DNA from: a bacterium
Lineage (GTDB): Bacteria > Myxococcota_A > Polyangia > Nannocystales > Nannocystaceae
DNA: 63,737 nucleotides
NCBI GenBank assembly: GCA_024742475.1
Contig: JANSYI010000043.1
Location: 1-63,737 of the forward strand
Reading direction: 5' to 3'
A program made the position numbers and the translations under genes. A model generated the notes under the pieces. That model made no database searches and was not told the origin of the DNA. It was given only the letters and a program-made list of their open reading frames with translations. Positions 11,795-23,433 of the stretch are shown here, in pieces. Position 1 is the stretch's first letter. Every line of letters begins with the position of its first letter.

Positions 11795-11929
11795 CAGTGG
11801 CAGCGCGATTGCGCAGCCGTTGCACGACTTGGGCAAGCGCCGTCGCCCCACTTGGGCAATGTGGACGTCGGGGGCTGAGACTGCCGGCCGTTTCCTGCTG
11901 GCATGGGCCTTGCTCTGTACGCGGGCGCC

Positions 11930-13210
11930 ATGGACCCACTGCTCCAAAAACGCAACGGCTACTCCCTGCAAGATTGCGCCGAGATCATGAACCGGATGAG
12001 CGCGCTGAAGACGGAGCACGGAGAGCCCGGCTACCGCGCACCGTTTCAACAGTTCCTGCGATCGAAGGGGCTGACCGAGGACGTGTGGGCGCATGTCTAC
12101 AACGACTGGCACCAAGTGATGGAGGCCGACCCGCAGCTGGGTGCCAAGTTCCACACATACATGGGGCAGGCCCGCCAGCGACAGTTGATGGCCAACCAGC
12201 CCGACGTCGGCGGCGACGCACTCGAGGGGGTGTCGCTCGAAGCCTACGCCAAGATCAGCGCCCAAAGCCAGACAGGTGCCGCAGTCGAAGGGTTGGTCGC
12301 CGGTGAGGGGCTGACGATGGACCAGTGGCAGCGGGGCCAGGCCGCCTGGGTGGCAAAGATGGGCACGTGCAGTCCTACGGACCCGATCATCATCCAGTTC
12401 GGTCAGCTCTACCAGAAGTGGTCGCCCAACCACGCGGCCATGATGGAGGCCTCCACCGCCGCCGCGTTGCAAGATGCTGCGGACAAGGGCGGACGCGGAG
12501 GCGGCATGAGCAAGGAGCTCACCCTCGACAACGCGCACGAGTTCTTCGATCACGCAGACGTTCGGGTCCGTGCTCGAGGCGTGCGGGAGATGATTCGCGT
12601 GTGGGAGCTGAGCTGGAACGACCGCGACGCCCGGATGCACCAGCTGACCACTCGCGCCTACGACGAGGCGATCCGCATCCTGACGCAGGGGGCTGGCGAC
12701 GACCGCCCGGGCCTCATGGCGCTGCAGGGTCCGGCCGACGCGATGGACATTCACGCGTGGTCCAAGCTCGCCGACGATGAAGAGGCGCAGCAGGGGACGA
12801 CCGACCTGGTCTTCGGGCCGCTCAAGGACCTGGCCGGCGAGAAGTTCATGACGCCGCAGCAAAACCAAGCGGCCATGGCCGCGCTGCAGGCCGCCCTCGG
12901 GCGCCTCCAGCCCAGGGCAGAGCGGGTCAACCAGGCCTTCGCCAACACGCGCGACGAACTCAAGCGCACGCAGCTCCGCTCGCTGGTCGACGACTATCGC
13001 GAGACGCTCAGCGACCTGCAGGAGGCACGCAGCGACTGGGACTACACCGGCCCAGAGAGCCTCGCTCAGGAGGTGGCCGCCGCCGCCGCGCCGAACGTGC
13101 CCTCGGTCGCGATTGCCACCCCCAGCGTCCCGACGAGCCAAGGCGGGCTGCTCTTCGTCCTCAAGCGCATCCCAATCCTCGGCAACATCCTGCGGCTGCT
13201 CGGGCTCTAG
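11930..13210 (+). CDS. Hypothetical protein with two tandem helical modules
   Basis: 426 aa from the ATG at 11930; an ATG at 11903 would add 9 residues. Two modules of about 65 residues share a pattern: (Y/V)SL(Q/E)..A.I, then GLT.D.W......W...M, then F...Y (about 11-75 and 90-155). This resembles repeat modules seen in myxobacterial DUF6620-type proteins (from memory). A helical middle contains several charged heptad-like stretches, and the C-terminus ends in a hydrophobic amphipathic segment (LLFVLKRIPILGNILRLLGL) that could bind membrane. Function unknown. Confidence 0.72.
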   Translation: MDPLLQKRNGYSLQDCAEIMNRMSALKTEHGEPGYRAPFQQFLRSKGLTEDVWAHVYNDWHQVMEADPQLGAKFHTYMGQARQRQLMANQPDVGGDALEGVSLEAYAKISAQSQTGAAVEGLVAGEGLTMDQWQRGQAAWVAKMGTCSPTDPIIIQFGQLYQKWSPNHAAMMEASTAAALQDAADKGGRGGGMSKELTLDNAHEFFDHADVRVRARGVREMIRVWELSWNDRDARMHQLTTRAYDEAIRILTQGAGDDRPGLMALQGPADAMDIHAWSKLADDEEAQQGTTDLVFGPLKDLAGEKFMTPQQNQAAMAALQAALGRLQPRAERVNQAFANTRDELKRTQLRSLVDDYRETLSDLQEARSDWDYTGPESLAQEVAAAAAPNVPSVAIATPSVPTSQGGLLFVLKRIPILGNILRLLGL

Positions 13211-13501
13211 AGCGTCGAAATCCGGCTCGCCCTCGAACGAGCGCATGACCCTCGAGGACTCGTGGCAAGCCCGACACACGAGGGCGGAGGAGCGAACCCT
13301 CCGAGTCCGCGAGCGAGGGCGCCCCGCGCCCGAACTCGGAGGGCGAGCGAAGGGCGCGACGCCCCACCACCAAGGCTCCGGAGGCGGAGGAGCGAACCGC
13401 GGTTGCGGTTCGCGAGCGAGGGCGCCCCGCGCCCGAACTCGGAGGGCGAGCGAAGGGCGGCTTTGCCGGCCGGAGGGAGGGAACCGAGAGGTTCCCCAAA
13501 G
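13211..13501. repeat. Tandem GC-rich repeat, second locus of the dispersed family
   Basis: After a short non-repetitive stretch, two 100-bp units start at 13283 and 13383. They share core words with the repeat at 1-241, such as GCGAGCGAGGGCGCC and CGCGCCCGAACT, and end in the same hairpin. The array fills the convergent space between the duplicated-module gene and the minus-strand lipoprotein gene. No credible gene is seen here. Confidence 0.8.
13479..13496 (-). terminator. Hairpin behind the minus-strand gene at 13502
   Basis: The stem GGGAACC/GGTTCCC with loop GAGA is identical to that at 223-240 and again lies immediately past a minus-strand stop codon (6 nt). There is no T-tract. The recurrence in the same position argues for a role in 3' end formation or stability. 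Confidence 0.45.
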
Positions 13502-14640
13502 TCACGGAATCACGTCGGCGTGGAACCACCACCAGTCCACGCCGCCGCGTCCATCGCGGAGCACGTAGAACAAGGTGGCCCGGTTGCCCGGCGGGACGTC
13601 GCCTTCTTCGTCCTGTTCGCCGCGGACCAGCGACCAGGCGTTGAGCGAGAGCGGGTCGTCACTGCCAGCGCTGAGCAAGACGCCCCAGGTGGTGAACCAC
13701 GCGCCGCTGTACGACTCTTGCTCTTCGGTGAAGCCGTCTTCGGTCTGAATTGGGAACGTCTGCAGGTCGCCCTCGGGCGCCAGCGTCTCCAGGTCGAGCT
13801 GGTGGCCCGCGGCGACCTCGATGACCTCGCCGCGCATGGGCGAGAAGACGGCGACCTCCTCGCCTGACTCGTCGAGCTCGCGGACGACGAAGCTCTGAAT
13901 GCGAGGGTGGGTGTCGGCCTCGGGCAGGGGGTCGGGAAGCGCGTCCGTGCCCTCGAGGTCGGGGATGCCAAACTGCGAGGCGAGGTCGATGAGGACCGTG
14001 TCGGGGCCGACCGAGGCGCGTTGGGCAGCGAACAGACACGACGCGTCGCTGCGGGTGCCCCCGGCGAGCAGCTGCTCCAAGCACCGGTCGGTGTCGCCTT
14101 CGCCGGGCAGGTGGGCAACCATCGTGATCTCGATGTCCCCGCCGAAGAGGTAGACGGGATCGAAGGGTACGACGAACTCGGGCTGCGACGCCGTCCCCTC
14201 GGTGAGCTCGCAGGGGCTGGGGAAGGTCGGAAGCTCCGCGTCCGGATCGCTGGGGTCGAGCGCCGTGAAGTCGACCGGTGGACACTCGGGCACGTCGGAG
14301 GGGGTCAGCGGCGCGAGGTTGGCCAAGCAGCTGCCGACGCCCTCGATCGGGGCCAGGTTGCACGCGATCCAGCGCGGCTCGAGTTCGCTGGCCACCTCGG
14401 GCAGGCCCAGCGGGCCCTCGACGTCGACGATGAACGGCACGACGCGCACGCGCTCGAAGGGGAGGGATTCGGCGCGTACCGGGTCGTCGCCCGCCGCAGC
14501 AGGGTCGTCGACCTCGACCCGTATCGCCAGCGGGCGCAGGCCCGCGATGCGCTCTTCGAGCGGCAGGCCCATGCCGCAGCCGACCATGCTGGACATGCTC
14601 GACATGGCGGCGGCGAGGGCGAGATGGGCGTGGCGAGGCA

Positions 14641-14641
<1 letters not shown>
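13502..14641 (-). CDS. Probable lipoprotein partner of the TonB-dependent receptor
   Basis: 379 aa. Its ATG overlaps the receptor stop (TGATG), so it is translated after the receptor. The leader MPRHAHLALAAAMSSMSSMVGC ends in a probable lipobox with Cys at 22. The body is beta-rich with several Cys and many Pro/Asp turns, and ends in Trp-rich DWWWFHADVIP. Lipoproteins encoded right after TonB receptors often form the substrate-capturing surface lid, but that role is inferred only from position. No family recognised. Confidence 0.72.
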
Positions 14642-17406
<2,765 letters not shown>

Positions 17407-17545
17407 CCGGGAGCGCGGGCCGACTATGGAACACGAACTTCGTTCTGTCGATTGAACCCGTGGTTTCGGGTGTTTGGCCGTGCTGTGGATCATGCGGAGG
17501 TGGCGCAGGTTGTCGTCGGTGAGAGCAGCGCGTACATAGCCGCCC

Positions 17546-18364
17546 ATGGCTCGTCTCACCCGCTTGTCTTTCCTTCTTGCGTTGCCGGTGCTCGCGCTCG
17601 GCTGCCCCCTCGAAAACGAGAACGAAGACTCCGAAACCATGGCCGCCTCGGAGACGGGCGCGGGCTCGGATACGGCGTCCAGCACCGGGGAGACGTCGGC
17701 GAGCACCGATGATCCCACCGGCGACCCGACGGCCGATCCCACCAGCGAGACCTCGCCGACCTCCTCCGACCCGACGACCGACGACACCGCGACCGACACC
17801 TCCGACGAGACCGGTGGCGAGGGCGAGAACACCGACGAGCTGTGCTCGGACGGGCTCGACAACGACAACGACGGCTTCATCGACTGCGAAGACTTCGGCT
17901 GCACCGACTTCGAGAACGGCGTGACCGTCTGTCAGCCAGACGTGTGCCCGGAGCAAGGCCCCGAGGACAACCCGGACGCCTGCTCCGACGGCTGCGACAA
18001 CGACGCGGACGGTTTCGCCGACTGCGACGACTTCGACTGCGACGGCCAGGGCGACTGCGGGGAGAACACCCCCGAGGAGTGCATGGACGGCATGGACAAC
18101 GACGGCAACACGTTCACCGACTGCGAAGACTTCGGCTGCAACGACGCGCCGAACTGCGAGAACGGCGACGAGCAGTGCGGCGACGGCCTCGACAACGACA
18201 ACGACGGCCGCACCGACTGCCAAGACGGCGGCTGCGCGCTCGCGTCCAACTGCGAGACCGGCGACGAGCTGTGCTCGGACGGCTTGGACAATGACGACGA
18301 CGGCTTCACCGACTGCGAAGACTTCGGCTGCCAGGGCGACGACATCACCGTCTGCGCCGACTGA
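17546..18364 (+). CDS. Lipoprotein with DNDxDG calcium-binding-type repeats
   Basis: 272 aa. Lipobox LALGC places the lipid-modified Cys at about 20. A 75-residue Ser/Thr/Asp linker follows. Five repeats of the form C-x-DG-x-DND-x-DG-x-x-DC-x-D-x-x-C come next (about 98-265). The Asp pattern matches calcium-binding loops seen in thrombospondin type 3 and MopE-like proteins, each closed by paired Cys. Probably a surface lipoprotein that binds calcium; there is no clue to a partner. It diverges from the receptor gene. Confidence 0.82.
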   Translation: MARLTRLSFLLALPVLALGCPLENENEDSETMAASETGAGSDTASSTGETSASTDDPTGDPTADPTSETSPTSSDPTTDDTATDTSDETGGEGENTDELCSDGLDNDNDGFIDCEDFGCTDFENGVTVCQPDVCPEQGPEDNPDACSDGCDNDADGFADCDDFDCDGQGDCGENTPEECMDGMDNDGNTFTDCEDFGCNDAPNCENGDEQCGDGLDNDNDGRTDCQDGGCALASNCETGDELCSDGLDNDDDGFTDCEDFGCQGDDITVCAD

Positions 18365-18376
18365 TCCTCGTCCGTC

Positions 18377-19165
18377 TCAGGGGTCTCGAGCCGCTCGCTC
18401 CAGTTCCTCCAGCCGAGCCCGCGTTGCGTCGCTGCCTTCGATGGCCGCGCAATGGCGGGCTCGAGCGCGTTCGAGGGTGGACTCCGCCTCGGTGAGGGTC
18501 TGCTGGGCTCGGCGAGCAGCCTCCGCAGCGGCGTGCGCGGACGCTTCGGCGGCCCGAAGCACACTCGTCGCATCGTCGAGCTCGCGGCTCGCTCGGGTGT
18601 GTTCGAGCTCGGCCGCGGCGCGACGGGCTGCGGCCTCCCGGAAGGCGGGCGGGGCGGAGCTGGGCTCGGGCGCGAACTGACGGACCTGACCAAACCCCGG
18701 CGGCGAGAGGTCGGTCTCCAGCCGACCGATTCGTGCGTGCGCCCCGAAGCTCCCCCCGGCGGCGCTCGCCTCGAGGCTCTGGCTGATCTTGCGAAGCGTC
18801 GCCACCGAGGCGCTGTGTCCGGCCGCGCGCAGGACCTGGGCGGCGGCCTCGCGGAGCCGGTCGATCGCGGCGCGTCGAGCGTCATTGGCAGGTTGGCCCG
18901 CAATCGAGGCGCCGCTGCGCTGAAGCTCGGCCAGCTCCGCGCCAGCGGCGTGCAGGGCGTCGTACGCCTCGCGGTGCGACCACCACAGCTGGTTGACCGC
19001 CCAGGCGGAGACGCTCGGCTTTCGCAACGCCCGCACGCGCTGCGCCGCGGAGGACTTGCCGGCCGCGGCCAGGCGAGCCGCGAGGGCGTTGCGGGCCTCG
19101 ACGAAGGCCTCCCGCGGTCCTCGGAACAGGTCGTCGATCGCATCGTCGTCCGGATCGGAAGTCAC
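18377..19165 (-). CDS. Conserved helical hypothetical protein
   Basis: 262 aa from a GTG at 19165; a TTG at 19228 would add 21 residues. The N-terminal part has the pattern LFRGPREAFVEARNALAARL... VRALRKPSVSAWAVNQLWW, which I recall from uncharacterised proteins of actinobacteria and myxobacteria. The C-terminal half is almost pure Ala/Glu/Arg coiled coil. No transmembrane segment or signal is seen. It is convergent with the lipoprotein at 17546 and divergent from the next gene. Confidence 0.68.
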   Translation of the reverse strand: MTSDPDDDAIDDLFRGPREAFVEARNALAARLAAAGKSSAAQRVRALRKPSVSAWAVNQLWWSHREAYDALHAAGAELAELQRSGASIAGQPANDARRAAIDRLREAAAQVLRAAGHSASVATLRKISQSLEASAAGGSFGAHARIGRLETDLSPPGFGQVRQFAPEPSSAPPAFREAAARRAAAELEHTRASRELDDATSVLRAAEASAHAAAEAARRAQQTLTEAESTLERARARHCAAIEGSDATRARLEELERAARDP

Positions 19166-19250
19166 GTCGGTGGTTGCAGCATACGCCCCCAACGCTGCTA
19201 TGGTCTGCAGTCGTGAAAGCGGCGCCAAGGCGCGCCGTTGGGACTACTCC

Positions 19251-19793
19251 ATGACGTCTCCTCGACCCCATCAACCCCCGCTGTGGCGCACGCTCGCCCT
19301 CGGTGCAGGCGCGGCCGCGGCCGTCGGGTTGATCCTCGTGTGGTTGCTCCACGAGGCCCCCGACGCCCAGCCGGCTCCCGAGGGCATGGTCCTCGACGAA
19401 GACGGCGAGCTCGTCGACGCGCGCGTCCGGTTCGAGGCCGACCTCGACGCCCGCCGCCGCGCCGCGATTCCTCGCACCAGCGCTTCGCAGATCCTCGGCA
19501 TGCTGGAGGGGCCCGGTCCTGGCGCCGCCCCGGTCTCGGATATCCAGGCGGCGCGCGACGGCTTCTCGGCGATCGTCGCGGAGATCGAGGTCGCGGCCGA
19601 ACGTCCTCGCGCGCTCAAACAGCGGGAGTGGCGCGCGTACTACCGCGCGGCGAACGACGCGTTCTCGGCTCTGTCGTCCCAGCTCGACGGCAAGGATCCG
19701 AAGCAGGCCAAAGAGCTCGAAGAGGCCCACAAAGAGCTGGTCAACGCGCTGGCGATCGTCCGGGTCCGCGGCGGCAAGTTCAAAATCCGCTGA
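19251..19793 (+). CDS. Single-pass membrane hypothetical protein
   Basis: 180 aa from the ATG at 19251; the frame upstream overlaps the divergent gene and is not coding. One membrane segment (about 12-33, LALGAGAAAAVGLILVWLL) is followed by a charged, helical soluble domain rich in Glu/Lys/Arg. No family recognised. The next gene starts 17 nt downstream, so the two may share a transcript. Confidence 0.62.
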   Translation: MTSPRPHQPPLWRTLALGAGAAAAVGLILVWLLHEAPDAQPAPEGMVLDEDGELVDARVRFEADLDARRRAAIPRTSASQILGMLEGPGPGAAPVSDIQAARDGFSAIVAEIEVAAERPRALKQREWRAYYRAANDAFSALSSQLDGKDPKQAKELEEAHKELVNALAIVRVRGGKFKIR

Positions 19794-19810
19794 CGGGCTA
19801 TCCTTCGCCC

Positions 19811-20689
19811 GTGCATCGTCGCGAGACCATCGTCGGGCTGGGAGCGCTGCTCGCCTCGGCGTGTGCGAACAACGCCAACCACGACAAGGACGAGTTCGCC
19901 GGCCTGGGGCGCGTCGCGAGCTCTTCGGACCCGCCACCGGGCGTCTATCGGCCGATTGCGCAGGGGGACATCGCCGCGGTGCAGGAGCGTGGCGTCATGC
20001 TCTTCGGCCTGCAACGCGCGCTGCGGCTGGGGTTCGAAGAGGGCGCGCAGTCGGTCGGTACAGCGCAAGGCGACATCATCTTGCCGCTGACCGACGTCGA
20101 TCCCGGCGGACGATCGGCGCAGGTGCTCTTCGTCAAGTGGGGCCGGGACCACGTGGGCGTCGACGGCAGCCTGCACCCCAAGTATGCCCAGCGCTGGCTG
20201 TTGGTGTCGCTGATGCTCGAGCCCGAGCGCGTCCTCGACCGCGAGCTGCTCGCCGGCGACGTGGGGGAGGACACGGTCGAGTTTCACCGGGCCGCAGCCA
20301 TGCTCGCGGCCGCCAAGGCGCTGCAGTCTCGGGCGCCCGGGGCCGCGTTTCACCTCTTCACCGTACCCGAGCTTCACCAGACCGACAGCCGCCGCGTCCC
20401 CACGATCATCGCGACGCGGGTCTACGCCATGGGCACCAGCGAGGATGGGCCGGACTTCGAGGTGCTCGTCGATGCGGCGAAGAAGTCGCAGATCCCCGAC
20501 GTCCTCTCGGTCACGCAGGTCCACGCCGGCGGTGCCGTGACGCAGGACGGGGTCACAGTGGCGAGTGCACAGCCGGCTCCAGCCACCGTCGTGCGCGCGA
20601 TGGCGGCAGGCTCGGGGCCGGTGGCGGTCCAGTCATCCTCGGGGGCGTGGCTGGTCGATCCGCGGACCGGCCGCATCTCCCGGCCCTGA
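19811..20689 (+). CDS. Lipoprotein-like hypothetical protein
   Basis: 292 aa with a GTG at 19811. A short leader (MHRRETIVGLGALLASAC) ends in a lipobox-like site, perhaps using twin-arginine-like charges. The body is alpha/beta without cysteine after the anchor. It follows the small membrane protein and precedes a Ser/Thr kinase on the same strand. No family recognised. Confidence 0.65.
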   Translation: MHRRETIVGLGALLASACANNANHDKDEFAGLGRVASSSDPPPGVYRPIAQGDIAAVQERGVMLFGLQRALRLGFEEGAQSVGTAQGDIILPLTDVDPGGRSAQVLFVKWGRDHVGVDGSLHPKYAQRWLLVSLMLEPERVLDRELLAGDVGEDTVEFHRAAAMLAAAKALQSRAPGAAFHLFTVPELHQTDSRRVPTIIATRVYAMGTSEDGPDFEVLVDAAKKSQIPDVLSVTQVHAGGAVTQDGVTVASAQPAPATVVRAMAAGSGPVAVQSSSGAWLVDPRTGRISRP

Positions 20690-20746
20690 AACGGGGCTCG
20701 CAGGGACGTCGCAGGGTGACGCGGGGAGCCTCGGTGGGCTAACGTC

Positions 20747-21676
20747 ATGGCTCTGGAGACCGACGAACCACGCCTTGCCGGACCGGAGTCGTCGGCCGAC
20801 GTCCCGCCGGGGACCGACATCGAGTTCGGCAAGACGTTTCGCGTCGTCGAGAAGCTCGGCGAGGGCGGCATGGGCAAGGTCTTCAAGGCTTTCGACCCGT
20901 TCATGAATCGCTACGTCGCGCTCAAGGTGATGAAGCAGGACGTGCCCGAAAGCGAGCAGCGGCGCTTCCGTCTCGAGGCGCGCCTTTGCGGGAGCTTCAC
21001 CCACCCCAACCTCGTGCGCGTGCTCGACGTGGGCACCATGAAAGAACGCGGGCTGTACTGGTTCGCGATGGAGTTCCTCGAGGGCACCGACCTGCGTGGT
21101 GCGATGGTCCGCGGTCGGACCGTGCCGCTGCATGTCCTGTGCGAGATCTTTCGCCAGACCCTCGACGCGCTGCACTACGTGCACCTGCGCCGCATCGTGC
21201 ATCGCGACATCAAGCCCGCGAACATCTTCGTCTGCCGCGACGCCCACGATCCGCAGTTCCGCCCCGTGAAGGTCCTCGACTTCGGTGTCGCGCGCGACCT
21301 CAAGGACGAGAAGCCCGAAGAAGGCGGCTGGATCCTGGGCGACCCGCGCTACATGCCCCCCGAGCAGACCAAGCCCAACCTCGCGCTCGACCATCGTGCC
21401 GACCTCTACGCGCTGGGCATGACGTTCTACGAGGCGATTACCGGACACCACCCGTTCGAGGACCTCGTCGGTCAGCACCCCAAGCTCCTCCTCGCGGCGC
21501 AGCGCGAGCGTGCGCCGGCGCCCCCGAGCACCCACATGGGAAGCGACGTGCCGCAGCAGACCGCGGACATCGTCGACGCGTTCTTTGCTCAGGCGTCCGC
21601 AAAGGACAGGGCGCACCGCTTTCACGACGCGCGCGCCATGCAGCACGCGATGACGGTGCTGCTACAGCACGCCTAA
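20747..21676 (+). CDS. Serine/threonine protein kinase (Hanks type), stand-alone domain
   Basis: 309 aa. The glycine-rich loop GEGGMGKV (about 38-45), VAIK-equivalent VALKVM, catalytic HRDIKPANIF (about 151) and DFG (about 178) are all present, followed by DPRYMPPEQ in the activation region. The catalytic residues look intact, so it should be active. The chain ends soon after the kinase fold, with no sensor or transmembrane segment, so it is probably cytosolic. Myxobacteria carry many such kinases. Target unknown. Confidence 0.92.
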   Translation: MALETDEPRLAGPESSADVPPGTDIEFGKTFRVVEKLGEGGMGKVFKAFDPFMNRYVALKVMKQDVPESEQRRFRLEARLCGSFTHPNLVRVLDVGTMKERGLYWFAMEFLEGTDLRGAMVRGRTVPLHVLCEIFRQTLDALHYVHLRRIVHRDIKPANIFVCRDAHDPQFRPVKVLDFGVARDLKDEKPEEGGWILGDPRYMPPEQTKPNLALDHRADLYALGMTFYEAITGHHPFEDLVGQHPKLLLAAQRERAPAPPSTHMGSDVPQQTADIVDAFFAQASAKDRAHRFHDARAMQHAMTVLLQHA

Positions 21677-21680
21677 CCTC

Positions 21681-21710
21681 CAGCCAGTTGCAGCCAGTTG
21701 CAGCCAGTTC
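21681..21710. repeat. Three tandem 10-bp repeats
   Basis: AGCCAGTTGC occurs twice and AGCCAGTTCC once with exact 10-bp spacing, between the convergent ends of the kinase and HEAT genes. One helical turn spacing is typical of protein-binding arrays, but the position past both stops makes a regulatory role uncertain. Confidence 0.7.
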
Positions 21711-21725
21711 CAGGCGGGCCGAGCC

Positions 21726-22928
21726 TCAGTCGAGCCAGTCGCGCGGAATCGTGGCGCCGGACATGCTGTCTCCGGGGCCCAGGCCGCCGAGCGTGTCGGC
21801 GCCGACGCGGCGGGTCGCGATGCCTGCGAAGGTCTGTAGGCTGCTCGCGCTGCGGGGGAGGCGATGGCGGTCGAGCAGGCTCGACATGTTGCCGCCCATC
21901 ATCCACGCGGCGTCGGAGTGCGCCAGCGTCCGCACGACGAGCTGCTGGGTGCTGTCGAGATCGTCGAAGTCGGCGCGGGCGGGCTCGGAGGTGTCGAAGG
22001 CGAGACCGAGTAGGGTCTCGGCGATTGCCAGCGCGCTGCTCGGGTCGGAGCCGGCGAGCATCTTGGCCAACGCTGGCACCGCGCGAGCGCCCTTGTCGGG
22101 GCCCACGGCGAGCAGGGCTCTGGCCGTGGCGGCGGGCGTGTTTTCTTCGGCCCAGGGGGACTCCGCGTGCAGAGGCTCGATCGACGAAGGGTCCTTGAGG
22201 GCGAACACGAGGGCTTCGACCACGGCGTCGTCGACGTCGTCTGCGGCGAGGAATGCGAGGGAGCGCGCCGCGGCCCACCGCACGTAGGGCGCGTTGTCGT
22301 GCTCGACCAGGTCGAGCAAGCGCACGCGGGTCAGGGGTTCGTCGCCGAGGGTGCCGAGCGCCTCGGCCACGCTCGCGCGCACGACCGGGACCGACTCACT
22401 CGCGAGGCGACCGCTGAGGACGGCGATGGTCGTCGGCGCGTCGTCCCGCAGCCCGCCGAGCAGGAACGCGGCCGACGCACGGGTGGCCGGATCGTCGTGC
22501 GAGAGCAAGCGCTGGTACGTGGGCAGCCCCTTGCGCACCGCTCGCTTCGCGCCGTCGACCCAGGATTGGTCCTGGGCGATCTTCGCGGCGAACTCCGCCG
22601 TGTCCCGCTCTTCGTCGTAGATGCCGTGGAGCTGGTGCACTTCGTGGTGCGAGGCCCCGTTGGCCAGCGCGCTCAAGTAGATGAGCAGCCACGGGCGGTC
22701 GACGTACTCGGCGTGTTCGAGGATTTCGACCAAGAACGGGATGGCGTGGGGGGTCGCCTCGTACACCGTGCCGTGCGACCACAGCGTTCCGTACAGGTCG
22801 TACTGCGCCTTGGCCCGCCGCTCGTCGTCGTCCGACGCGAGGTCGCGAACGAGGTCCGGGACGTCGTCCGCCGGACCCAGGGCGTGACGCAGCTTCGCCC
22901 ACGGGACGTCATCGAGGCCTTCGAGCAT
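21726..22928 (-). CDS. HEAT-repeat protein
   Basis: 400 aa with an ATG start. Repeats of about 35 residues with the D-x-x-x-x-VR-x-x-A-A-x-A-L-G-x-L pattern are visible at about 145-270 (for example VVRASVAEALGTLGDEPLTRVRL). The N-terminus adds a helical region with the motif SHGTVYEATPHAIPFLVEIL. HEAT proteins usually act as scaffolds for protein partners. No enzyme motif is seen and there is no operon partner. Confidence 0.8.
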   Translation of the reverse strand: MLEGLDDVPWAKLRHALGPADDVPDLVRDLASDDDERRAKAQYDLYGTLWSHGTVYEATPHAIPFLVEILEHAEYVDRPWLLIYLSALANGASHHEVHQLHGIYDEERDTAEFAAKIAQDQSWVDGAKRAVRKGLPTYQRLLSHDDPATRASAAFLLGGLRDDAPTTIAVLSGRLASESVPVVRASVAEALGTLGDEPLTRVRLLDLVEHDNAPYVRWAAARSLAFLAADDVDDAVVEALVFALKDPSSIEPLHAESPWAEENTPAATARALLAVGPDKGARAVPALAKMLAGSDPSSALAIAETLLGLAFDTSEPARADFDDLDSTQQLVVRTLAHSDAAWMMGGNMSSLLDRHRLPRSASSLQTFAGIATRRVGADTLGGLGPGDSMSGATIPRDWLD

Positions 22929-23106
22929 CGCCCCACACCTTATTCCAAGCGGGGGCCCGCGCGGCAGTTTCGACGATGCATCCGCGTGATGATGGAAGTC
23001 ACGGCCTTGGCGCGTCGATCCGTGCGTCGCCGTGTCGGGCCGGACCCGGCGCTGCGCAGCAGGCGCGGCCCCTCTCCATCACGCTGGCTGGCGTAGGCGC
23101 CAATGA

Positions 23107-23136
23107 AAAGGGGCCGGCCCTTGCGAGCCGGCCCCC
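23107..23136 (-). terminator. Rho-independent terminator of tRNA-Ala(GGC)
   Basis: On the minus strand GGGGCCGGC...GCCGGCCCC forms a 9-bp GC stem, followed by TTTTC, immediately after the encoded CCA end of the tRNA. This is the clearest intrinsic terminator in the window. Confidence 0.85.
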
Positions 23137-23212
23137 TGGTGGAGGCGAGGGGGATCGAACCCCTGACCTACGCGCTGCCAGCGCGTCGCTCTCCCAGCTG
23201 AGCTACGCCCCC
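23137..23212 (-). tRNA. tRNA-Ala (anticodon GGC)
   Basis: On the minus strand a 76-nt cloverleaf begins GGGGGCG, with D-arm GCTC...GAGC. The anticodon stem ACGCG/CGCGT encloses loop CTGGCAG (anticodon GGC). The T-arm carries GGTTCGATCCC, and the gene ends CGCCTCC-A-CCA with CCA encoded. It decodes GCC/GCU alanine codons and lies alone between two protein-gene units with its own promoter and terminator. Confidence 0.97.
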
Positions 23213-23246
23213 GTGGAGAACTTTCCCGCCCATCGGCGGGGCGCTT

Positions 23247-23275
23247 GAACTACACCGGGTCGCTCAGAGCGTCAA
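23247..23275 (-). promoter_or_regulatory. Promoter of tRNA-Ala(GGC)
   Basis: On the minus strand TTGACG and TAGTTC (preceded by TG) are separated by exactly 17 bp, putting transcription start about 28 nt before the tRNA. It matches the other TTGACG promoters in this window. Confidence 0.65.
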
Positions 23276-23433
23276 CCCGAAATCGACCGCGCCGAGGAAA
23301 AACCGCGTGGGGCGCCGGGGCGGGCAGGGCGTAAGGGTCGCTCGGTCTGCCGTTCTTGCTCCACGCGTGGACCCCGGGCCATGATCCGGCCCCGCGAGTC
23401 CGGCTCTCGGCCGCGTACGCCCAACGTTCACCC

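Noticed and set aside
11899..11914. TGGCAT-N5-TTGC match to the sigma54 promoter consensus near the duplicated-module gene
   Set aside because: The putative start would be only about 5 nt from the ATG at 11930 and no enhancer site is visible; it is also partly within a possible longer N-terminus. Probably chance.
17407..17904. Extended N-terminus of the TonB-dependent receptor
   Set aside because: The extra frame is Ser/Pro/Val-rich, overlaps the divergent lipoprotein gene, and lies upstream of a clear signal peptide at 17406.
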